A stretch of DNA of 64,000 nucleotides, from contig CAMYLY010000011.1 of NCBI GenBank assembly GCA_947259405.1, positions 85,131-149,130 on the forward strand. Direction: 5' to 3'. Below the pieces are notes generated by a model. It had not been told where the DNA came from and did no database searches. It saw nothing but the letters and a program-made list of their open reading frames with translations. The DNA is from an uncultured Gemmatimonadales bacterium. GTDB taxonomy: Bacteria; Gemmatimonadota; Gemmatimonadetes; Gemmatimonadales; GWC2-71-9. Positions 33,977 through 40,530 of this stretch are shown piece after piece (positions within the stretch are counted from its first letter, which is position 1; every line of letters begins with the position of its first letter). The position numbers and the translations under genes were made by a program.

Positions 33977-34627
33977 TTACGGCAACGTGACGTCGGTGAT
34001 CCGGAAGGTGATCATGTACTCGTAGACGTCGCCACCGATCTCGAACGGTAGAAACAGCCCAAATGTGCGCCCACGATTGTCGAGCGCAGGCTGGAGCTCT
34101 TCCAAGGTCATGCGCCGATAAGGCACGAAAAGCGGTTGTTCGATCCATTGTGCGGCTGGCGACAAGTACACCAGATGCACGGGGAGGATGAAGTCACGTT
34201 TCGTATCACCAGCACGGACGACCTCAGGTTGTTGAGGATCACGCCGGTCTTCGTACCGAATGTGGCGGCGCATGACTTTGTGCGGCGCACCGCGGAGGTC
34301 GATGAAGAGAGCGTCGTCCCAGTGCATGGTGAGGGGCTGGTCCGTTTTGTTCATGAGTTCAAACGGGAGTCGCGACTCCCGGACCTCGATCTCGAGGCGA
34401 ATCAACCCATCCTCCACGAGGTAGGACGTGCCTTCATCCTCGACCACCTCCGCGTACTGCGCCACACCAAACCGCGACTCGGCATCGCCGCTACGATCGA
34501 CGTCCACGAGCCCAACAGTGTACGTGGCTGCCAGACCGGGGGCGCAGGCGGCGGCGGACGCAGCCACCACTGGAACGACGATAAGTCCGAGCTGCCTCCG
34601 GACGGCGTGGCTGAAACGATTCAACAC
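33977..34627 (-). CDS. Putative lipoprotein of unknown function
   Basis: The 216-aa protein has an N-terminal hydrophobic segment ending in a lipobox-like SAAAC (Cys28), so it is probably lipidated. The mature part is a single beta-rich domain with RESRLPFELMNKTDQPLTM and QPLFVPYRRMTLEE. The sequence of statements about muted strands suggests an Ig-like or DUF fold, but I do not recognise it. Confidence 0.55.
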   Translation of the reverse strand: MLNRFSHAVRRQLGLIVVPVVAASAAACAPGLAATYTVGLVDVDRSGDAESRFGVAQYAEVVEDEGTSYLVEDGLIRLEIEVRESRLPFELMNKTDQPLTMHWDDALFIDLRGAPHKVMRRHIRYEDRRDPQQPEVVRAGDTKRDFILPVHLVYLSPAAQWIEQPLFVPYRRMTLEELQPALDNRGRTFGLFLPFEIGGDVYEYMITFRITDVTLP

Positions 34628-34746
34628 AGAGGTAGTCTGCCTTTCGAGTATCGCGGCCGCTCGCCATGAGTCCCGCGGGTCGGGAGGTCAGACGCGGGGG
34701 CCGGCTATCTCCCGATCAAGTTAATGCGTGGTTCCGGCAGCGGCCG

Positions 34747-34768
34747 AGGCCGGCAGTTGCGCCGGCCT
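34747..34768 (+). repeat. Perfect inverted repeat upstream of a small gene
   Basis: AGGCCGGC and GCCGGCCT form an 8-bp perfect stem around a 6-base AGTTGC loop, 21 bases before the ATG at 34789. There is no T-run after it, so it may be a regulatory hairpin or an attenuating element of the small gene. The rest of the 161-base gap 34628-34788 shows nothing I can name. Confidence 0.4.
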
Positions 34769-34788
34769 GACCGTGTGCCTACCCGTTG

Positions 34789-35064
34789 ATGATGTCACGT
34801 GCCTTTGTCAATGAAGATGCGGACGGACCTGAGCCACGGTACGCCCTCCCCAAGCGTGACGATCCCGGTTTCGATCGCGCGGCCGCGTGGGCGTTGATCG
34901 AGGGTGCGCACCAGGGCGACTCGCGCAGCGCCGAGCTCGCCACCGGATACGAGTGGGGCGACGCCAAACTGCGGCCGCATGTTGAAGACATCCTCGCCGA
35001 AGCGCGGGAATCCGGGAACGAGCGGCTTGAACAGCTGGCCACGCGGTTCCTGAAGGGCTGGTGA
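34789..35064 (+). CDS. Small conserved cytoplasmic protein
   Basis: About 91 aa, with FVNEDADGPEPRYALPKRDD near the start, then two or three helices (FDRAAAWALIEGAHQGD, VEDILAEARESG, LEQLATRFL). The ordered, charged sequence and the conserved-looking PEPRYxLPxRDDPxFD motif suggest a real gene of unknown function. ATGs at 34789 and 34792 are both possible; a TTG precedes them. Confidence 0.5.
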   Translation: MMSRAFVNEDADGPEPRYALPKRDDPGFDRAAAWALIEGAHQGDSRSAELATGYEWGDAKLRPHVEDILAEARESGNERLEQLATRFLKGW

Positions 35065-35071
35065 CACGCCA

Positions 35072-35898
35072 GTGCGTGTCATTGTCCCGCTGGCGGTCGC
35101 CTGGAGTGTCGGAGCCCTGCCGCTGAACGCACAAAGATGCTCCCCCGTACGGAGCAGTCGCGTCAGCCTCGTTGCGGGCGCGTATGCCATCACACAAACG
35201 GCAGTGCTCCTCGCGCGTCACGACCGGTGGTGGCCCGACCCGAGCGGCGCATTCGCCTTCGTGTGGGATGTCAGCCCAAGCAACGGTCAGGATCGCTATC
35301 TCCACGCGTTCGCTGGATACCAGATTTCACAGCTCACTGCACAGGCATGGGACTGGACGTGCCTGTCACCGACGGCCGCTGGCTGGCTGGGTGCCGCCGT
35401 CTCCATGGGATTTTCGTTATCCAAAGAGATCGGCGACGGTTTCCAGCCGGCCAAGGGCTTCTCGGCGCCGGACATGATGGCGGCGACCGCTGGTGCGGCA
35501 CTCCCTGCCCTGCACCGGCAGGTCCCGTTCTCTCGTGCGGTGCTCATCAAGTTCAACTACTGGCCATCGGACGAACTCCAAGACCCGATGGCCAATCTCA
35601 CGGTCGCCAGCGACTACGCCGGCCAGCGCTACTACCTGGCGTTCAACCCCCCGGCAGGGTACCCGGTGGTGCCAGCGCGTGGCCCGACTGGCTCGGATTC
35701 GCCGTCGGACACAGTGTCGAAACCTGGACACTCCAACCGGCGGTGAGCCAGTGGTATGTGACGCTGGACCTGAATGCGCGAGGCATACCGATCCACACGG
35801 GTTGGTGGCAGGCGCTCGCCACCGTGGTAGACCAGTTTCACATCCCGCTGCCCGGAATTCGCATTCAACGTGGTGACGTTGTGGTGGGTCTGTTCTAA
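35072..35898 (+). pseudogene. DUF2279-like secreted protein, interrupted by a frameshift
   Basis: A GTG start opens a signal peptide (MRVIVPLAVAWSVGALPLNAQ). The first frame then reads HAFAGYQISQLTAQAWDW and ends its recognisable part at YYLAFNPP near 35650. The rest of the family pattern continues in the next frame as AWPDWLGFAVGHSVETW, EWYV-like WYVTLDLNARG, and ends in VVVGLF at 35898. The switch coincides with a run of six C at 35647-35652; one extra C would join both parts into a single protein of about 275 aa. Read as given, the first frame ends at 35746 with a random tail. This is either a true mutation or a sequencing error. Confidence 0.75.
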
Positions 35899-36018
35899 CG
35901 GCCCGGCCTGCCACCCCCGGTGATGGCACCACACATGAAGCCGCCACCCCTCCCCCGCGCTTGTGACGCTTGTGGCAATCAATACCTTTCTCGCTAGGGC
36001 AGTCGACGGAGTGGACGG

Positions 36019-36594
36019 GTGCGATCCCACCTCATCGGAATTTCGCTGTGCGTGGCGTGCGTGGCATGTGCAGGGAAAACCGACTACCGGATCTCGTGGA
36101 CTATCGACGCCGTACGTCCGGGAGGTGCGCGGTGGCAGTTCGCGACAGGCTTGACCACGGACGTACCGGAACTGTGGAGTGTGACCGGCCGCAACATTCG
36201 GATTGTGCATGAGACGCCCGTGACACCCCACGACACCGTCGGCATCCTCTATTGGCATCACACCGAGGTCCCGCTCGTGACGAAATCGCGGGACACGGAT
36301 TGCCGAACCGTCACTCGCCCTGGGAGTGTGACCACACGACGGGTGTGTTACTCACAGATCTACCGGGTGGAAGCGCAATGTGATGGCAACTGCCGCCAGA
36401 AGATCCTGCGCGCCGTTGCGGATTCCCTTGACGCCGAGACGATTATTGTTGCCGAAGAGCGGCTCGTGTTCAGAGGATTGGACGGAGAACAGGCGATCGT
36501 GCCCCAAACGTATGCGCAGAACGACGGGTTCCGAGGAACATATGTGATGATCGTGTCACGCGCCGAGCCAATGACAACAATGAAGGAGAGATAG
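36019..36594 (+). CDS. Putative Cys-rich lipoprotein
   Basis: The 191-aa protein starts with a short hydrophobic segment and a lipobox-like VACVAC (Cys17). The mature part has further cysteines in DTDCRTVTR, VCYSQIYR, AQCDGNCRQ that may form disulphides. No family is recognised. The GTG start at 36019 is preceded by GGACGG. It is 7 bases upstream of the next gene, so the two are probably co-transcribed. Confidence 0.5.
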   Translation: MRSHLIGISLCVACVACAGKTDYRISWTIDAVRPGGARWQFATGLTTDVPELWSVTGRNIRIVHETPVTPHDTVGILYWHHTEVPLVTKSRDTDCRTVTRPGSVTTRRVCYSQIYRVEAQCDGNCRQKILRAVADSLDAETIIVAEERLVFRGLDGEQAIVPQTYAQNDGFRGTYVMIVSRAEPMTTMKER

Positions 36595-36601
36595 GAGCAT
36601 C

Positions 36602-37153
36602 ATGACTTGGGTAATCGCGTTCTTTGCTGTCTTTGGCATCGCCGTACTCCTCCTCGTCCTCCAGGCGAAGAAGGCCGGCCCGCGCCAAGTTCCTGGGGCT
36701 GACATCGATAGCGGACGCACCGTGGTTCGGGTAACGGCCGCAGAACCTGGAGCCGGTTGGCAGGAACTCGGTAGCAAGACGCGGGTCGACGGGATCAACC
36801 TACGCTTCGATCACAATGATGACCCACAAGCCCAGGCGACACTGCTGGTGCCCGAACGCGACCGAGGTGGTCGAAACACGTTCACGCACAACTTGACCGT
36901 CGCACTCACCGACACGTTTGAAACCCATCACGTCCACACGGCGGGATACGTGTTCCGAGTACGCCTCCGCGGAGATGCCGCGGTCGCCGGCAAGGAAGTG
37001 AAGATCCAGATGAAGGTCAGTGGAGACGGCAAGGCCTACGGTGGTCACATCGAGAACGACTCCGGCAAGCGACGCGCGGGGGCGGCGAGCAAGGCCGCCG
37101 TTGGTGGGTGGATCGAGATCGAGTGGGCCGAGGTGCTCCAGCTGCGCGCGTAG
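36602..37153 (+). CDS. Membrane-anchored hypothetical protein
   Basis: The 183-aa protein has one N-terminal membrane helix (residues about 3-21) and a beta-rich soluble domain with RFDHNDDPQAQATLLVPERD, FETHHVHTAGYVFRVRLRGD and GGWIEIEWAEV. The ATG has AGGAG at 4-5 bases, a strong ribosome-binding site. The family is unknown. It converges with the DUF481 gene across two hairpins. Confidence 0.55.
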   Translation: MTWVIAFFAVFGIAVLLLVLQAKKAGPRQVPGADIDSGRTVVRVTAAEPGAGWQELGSKTRVDGINLRFDHNDDPQAQATLLVPERDRGGRNTFTHNLTVALTDTFETHHVHTAGYVFRVRLRGDAAVAGKEVKIQMKVSGDGKAYGGHIENDSGKRRAGAASKAAVGGWIEIEWAEVLQLRA

Positions 37154-37172
37154 CCATTCGCAAATAAGCGAA

Positions 37173-37200
37173 GGCGGACACCTCATGAGAGGCGCCCGCC
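37173..37200. terminator. Hairpin between convergent genes
   Basis: GGCGGACACCTC and GAGGCGCCCGCC pair in 10 of 12 positions around a 4-base ATGA loop, 20 bases after the stop at 37153. No T-run follows on either strand. It likely serves as a shared terminator for the plus-strand operon and the DUF481 gene. Confidence 0.5.
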
Positions 37201-37212
37201 AGCACTATGTGG

Positions 37213-37233
37213 TCGGCCGTTGCTAACGGCCGA
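37213..37233. terminator. Second hairpin at the end of the DUF481 gene
   Basis: TCGGCCGTT and AACGGCCGA form a 9-bp perfect stem with a 3-base loop. The stem includes the last codons and stop of the DUF481 gene. With the hairpin at 37173 it makes a double structure at the convergent junction. Confidence 0.45.
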
Positions 37234-38287
37234 TCGTATACGTCAGCGACGTCGTGATCAGCATATCCCCTTTGCCAATCCCCGGTGGCGGGTTGTTGTT
37301 GACTTCATTCCGCACCCCGATGCGGAACCCCAGACCCTTGTACACAGTTGTGGTGAGACTAGCGTCGGAGACGAGGCGATAGTCGTTGAAGTCCTTGGTG
37401 CTGGGCGACCAGTTCAGATCCCAGGCAAGGAGCGCCGGTCCAAGAACCTGACGCAATCCGGTGCCGCCGCCGATCGTCGGAGTGGTGCTCGTGCCACCCG
37501 AGGTGAATGCCTCGCGGCGATAGCCTCCCGACGCGTTGAATCGCAGGTCGGTGGTGGCGTTTTGGATCACCTGGATACCGATACCAGCGTCGTAGTTGGA
37601 TCGCAGATCGATATCCTGAAACTGATCGCGTTGCTGGCTCGTCTGCGCGAAGAAGAAGAACCGCGGCCCCACGAACAAGTCCACTCGCAAGGACCCCCAA
37701 TAGCGCTCGACGGTCTTCTCCAGATCACCCGTTCCCAAATCGGAAGACTGCGTAGCCGCACCGAGCTTGAGCGTGATACGGTCCTTTGGACTGTTGCGAC
37801 CGACCTCGAGTGCGCCGTCAATCCCGCGTGACTTGCTGTTGCCACTCTGGTTCGTGAACCCGAGGCTAGCTGTGGCACCCCAGAACATGCCCATCGGCGA
37901 GAAGTAGCCGATGCGCACGGGTTCGAGCGCAGCGAGATTGGCGGGATCACCAACCGCCACAAGGGCATCGAATCCCACGGTTCGCGTGGAGCCGTCCGTT
38001 ACGGACAGCCGCAACTGGTTTGCGGCCGTCGTGACGGTGCCGGCGACGATGCTGCCATCCGACAGCCGAACGCCAATCGAACTCGTCGAGGAAAACGAGG
38101 CGACATCCGCCGGGGCGATCTTGAGCTCACCGCCCGCATGCTCAAACACCCACGACCCAGCGTCGATACCCTTGAGCGTGCCTGTCAGCCGGTCACCGTT
38201 CGTCAGCTGTAGCTGCTGCTGAGCCACAGCAGGCGCCACGGCGAGCGTGAGCCCGCCAACCATCAATGCCCACAGTCGTTTCTGCAT
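37223..38287 (-). CDS. DUF481-family outer-membrane protein
   Basis: The 354-aa protein has a signal peptide ending AVAQ. An SH3/Hfq-like N-terminal part (LTNGDRLTGTLKGI, VRLSDGSIVAGTV) is followed by a DUF481 beta-barrel (SLGFTNQSGNSKSRGIDGAL, ending SLTYTIGR). Related proteins (YdiY) sit in the outer membrane; function is unknown. The ATG at 38287 has CAGGAG 8 bases upstream; a GTG one codon earlier is possible. Confidence 0.85.
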   Translation of the reverse strand: MQKRLWALMVGGLTLAVAPAVAQQQLQLTNGDRLTGTLKGIDAGSWVFEHAGGELKIAPADVASFSSTSSIGVRLSDGSIVAGTVTTAANQLRLSVTDGSTRTVGFDALVAVGDPANLAALEPVRIGYFSPMGMFWGATASLGFTNQSGNSKSRGIDGALEVGRNSPKDRITLKLGAATQSSDLGTGDLEKTVERYWGSLRVDLFVGPRFFFFAQTSQQRDQFQDIDLRSNYDAGIGIQVIQNATTDLRFNASGGYRREAFTSGGTSTTPTIGGGTGLRQVLGPALLAWDLNWSPSTKDFNDYRLVSDASLTTTVYKGLGFRIGVRNEVNNNPPPGIGKGDMLITTSLTYTIGR

Positions 38288-38422
38288 CACTATGACTCCT
38301 GGTCAAGACATAAACGTGTTTGCGTTGTCGGTTGAAAAAGCAAGCCGCATACCGCGACGCGCCCCAGTATAACTAGTTGTGGGATAGGAGCTTAGAGATG
38401 GAACGGGAGTGAAGGAGCGGAC

Positions 38423-38454
38423 GTGTTTCAGATCGGAGAGCCCGATCTGAACAC
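38423..38454. repeat. Long perfect inverted repeat in an intergenic region
   Basis: TTCAGATCGG (38427-38436) and CCGATCTGAA (38442-38451) form a 10-bp perfect stem with a 5-base AGAGC loop. GTG and CAC extend it outside with one bulged T. It sits in the roughly 287-base divergent gap 38288-38574, about 135 bases from the DUF481 start and 120 from the PAS start. It could be an operator, an RNA hairpin or a terminator of unannotated RNA. The rest of the gap shows no other structure I can support. Confidence 0.5.
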
Positions 38455-38574
38455 AAGCGTGTCGGACCGGTACAGGCCCGCCTGAGACCTACGTCACCCG
38501 AGAGCACCAGGACGGCTCATTGATCCGACCCGGACCGCGCGCGACATTTTGGGAAATCCCCCCAAGGCGTGACC

Positions 38575-39102
38575 ATGACTGACGAGCAAAAGTCCCCAGC
38601 TGAACTCCTCGAGGAACTCGAAACGCTTCGCACCCGCGTCGCGGAGCTCGACCGAGCGGTCCGCCAGCTTCGCATATCTGAAATGGAACTCGCAACGAAC
38701 GCCTATCGGCTGCAGAGTATCCTCGACAACACCACGGCCGTGATCTACGTGAAGGACTTGGAGGGACACTACTTCACGGTGAATCACCAATACGAGCAGC
38801 TTTTCGACGTCAAACGCGAGGACATGCTCGGGCGTACCGATTTCGAGATCTTCCCCAAAGACATGGCGGAGGCCTTCCGCGCGAACGATCTCAAGGTGAT
38901 TGAAGCCGATGCGCCACTGGAGTTCGAAGAGGTGGCCCCTCACGACGACGGACCGCACACATACATCTCGATCAAATTCCCACTGCGCAATAGCCTCGGG
39001 AACCTCGAAGCCGTCGGTGGTATCTCGACCGACATCACCGAGCGGAAGAATATCGAGGAGGAACTTCGCGTCGCCCTCGAGCGCCTCAAGAAACACGAGT
39101 AG
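38575..39102 (+). CDS. Stand-alone PAS-domain sensor protein
   Basis: About 175 aa: a coiled-coil start (residues 8-45, LLEELETLRTRVAELDRAV), then one PAS domain (about 48-155) with SILDNTTAVIYVKDLEGHYFTVNHQYEQLF, LGRTDFEIFP and the exit motif GGISTDITERK. A second coil ends the protein. There is no kinase, GGDEF or DNA-binding part, so it must act through a partner or as an orphan sensor. The ATG at 38575 has AAGG 7 bases upstream and is preferred to a GTG at 38569. Confidence 0.82.
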   Translation: MTDEQKSPAELLEELETLRTRVAELDRAVRQLRISEMELATNAYRLQSILDNTTAVIYVKDLEGHYFTVNHQYEQLFDVKREDMLGRTDFEIFPKDMAEAFRANDLKVIEADAPLEFEEVAPHDDGPHTYISIKFPLRNSLGNLEAVGGISTDITERKNIEEELRVALERLKKHE

Positions 39103-39120
39103 GCCCGAACGCTGATCCCG

Positions 39121-39660
39121 CTAGAACGTCATCTGCAACCCGATGTCCGTCCCGCCCTGAGAACCACGGCGAACGAGAGGACTCACCGTCAACCGCGGTG
39201 ACGTCATGACCTCCGTGAACACGACCGCGGCCACCTGCACGGCCCCGGCAATGCCGAGCAGGACACCAGACTCTACGGCAACACCGCTGACCGCTCCTGC
39301 CGTACCGATCGCGATGCTCACACCGTAGTCCGCGAGCAGGGATCCGCGTCCCCGGTTCCCGACGTGGGCGCCAAGCGGCAGCAGGACGATCTCGCCGATC
39401 ATGGCACCGAGGACAATGCCGTCGATGGCACAAAGGTCCTGACACGATGGAGTGAGCGCGACATCGATCGCGCCACCCGCAAATGCGCCTCCCACGAACC
39501 CCACACCGCCACCGAGAATGGCGCCGGCGATAGTCCCCGGGACCGATGCGTCCCGATTTCCATCCTGCGCCTGAAGAGCCGGCACATGGAACACGACGGC
39601 CAGAATTGCCACGCGTGCAACGCCACGAAATGGTGCTGGTTTCACTCGCCCCCGTATCAC
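39121..39660 (-). CDS. Glycine-rich membrane or secreted protein of unknown function
   Basis: The 179-aa protein has a signal peptide ending ALQAQ. It then carries several Gly/Ala-rich hydrophobic stretches (GTIAGAILGGGVGFVGGAFAGG and GTAGAVSGVAVESGVLLGIAG) with glycine-zipper character. A CQDLC pair may form a disulphide. The C-terminal PRLTVSPLVRRGSQ...LQMTF ends in Phe, which hints at the outer membrane. Family unknown. Convergent with the PAS gene. Confidence 0.5.
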   Translation of the reverse strand: MIRGRVKPAPFRGVARVAILAVVFHVPALQAQDGNRDASVPGTIAGAILGGGVGFVGGAFAGGAIDVALTPSCQDLCAIDGIVLGAMIGEIVLLPLGAHVGNRGRGSLLADYGVSIAIGTAGAVSGVAVESGVLLGIAGAVQVAAVVFTEVMTSPRLTVSPLVRRGSQGGTDIGLQMTF

Positions 39661-39864
39661 GCTCAGCGTCGACCTGCGACCCCCAATCTATCCTCCGTTG
39701 GAGTCTCGGGAGGGTAAAAAGCACGTCTCTGACCAATTGTGATGACCCTCACGGCACTTCCCGGTACCCGGTGTTAACTGGGGGGATAGTTAGCGCGTTC
39801 GGGTACCGCCATCGACACCGGTTTGGCTTCCGAAGCCTAAGTAACGCAAGCTTTTATCTTCAGC

Positions 39865-40530
39865 ATGGGGGTCGCGTTCGTGACCCACGGATGGGATGTT
39901 CGTCATCTCTTGCCGCTCGGCGCCATGGCCGTGGCAGCCTGCGGCCTCGGCAGCGCCCCGCCGGCTCCCAGCCCGAACATCCATCAAGTACAAGGCAGCC
40001 TGAGGGTCTTGATCGAGCAACTCGCCATGCTTCCGCGACCCGCCGTCGTGATGCTGGAGCCGTTACAGGACGTGCGGGTCCCACCGTCGCGGGACCGCGT
40101 CGTGCGGGTGGCGTCATCGGGCGACGTGTTCGACCCACAGTTCGTCGTCGCGGACACGGGGGATACGATCGTGTTCGTCAATCAAGGTGCCTTGAAGCAC
40201 GATCTGTTCTCGCCTGACATCGGCATGGACGTGTCGTTTCCGGTCGACCCACGCTCTGAGTTCTGGTCGTTGAATTTTCTGGGAGCGGGAAGACGGAGCT
40301 TCTTCTGTTCGCTCCACCCGGATGAGGCATTCTCCATCTTCGTAAGCAACACCCCGTTTCGCGCTGTGGTCGACCGCAAAGGGAGGTACAGGATCACCCA
40401 GGTACCAGCGGGAACGTACCGACTCGCGATTTGGAGCGAAGCGGCGACCGGACCGATCCGGACCGTCCACGTGAACGGGCGCGGCGCCATCGTGGAGAAC
40501 ATCTGGCTCGACCCGGAGCGGCTCGAGTAG
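39865..40530 (+). CDS. Cupredoxin-like lipoprotein coupled to a c-di-GMP phosphodiesterase
   Basis: The 221-aa protein has a lipobox (VAAC, Cys26) and a Pro/Ala-rich linker. Its cupredoxin-like domain (about residues 78-160) has His112 and Cys148-x2-His151 as type 1 copper-like ligands. The usual axial Met after the second His is absent (HPDEAF). A carboxypeptidase-regulatory strand pair (GRYRITQVPAGTYRLAIW) follows. Its TAG overlaps the GTG of the next gene by 1 base. The same architecture occurs at 2523-3269. It may bind copper in the periplasm and inform the sensor, which is inferred from coupling. Confidence 0.7.
   Translation: MGVAFVTHGWDVRHLLPLGAMAVAACGLGSAPPAPSPNIHQVQGSLRVLIEQLAMLPRPAVVMLEPLQDVRVPPSRDRVVRVASSGDVFDPQFVVADTGDTIVFVNQGALKHDLFSPDIGMDVSFPVDPRSEFWSLNFLGAGRRSFFCSLHPDEAFSIFVSNTPFRAVVDRKGRYRITQVPAGTYRLAIWSEAATGPIRTVHVNGRGAIVENIWLDPERLE

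Noticed and set aside
35137..35898. A separate gene in the frame that ends at 35898
   Set aside because: Only its last part looks like protein; the rest is shadow sequence of the DUF2279-like frame. It is better explained as the second half of a frameshifted gene.
38430..38448. Similarity of CAGATCGGAGAGC...CCGATCT to a sequencing adapter
   Set aside because: The adapter has AGATCGGAAGAGC, so one base is missing, and the inverted repeat extends beyond the adapter-like part on both sides. It lies in a continuous natural context, so I treat it as genomic.
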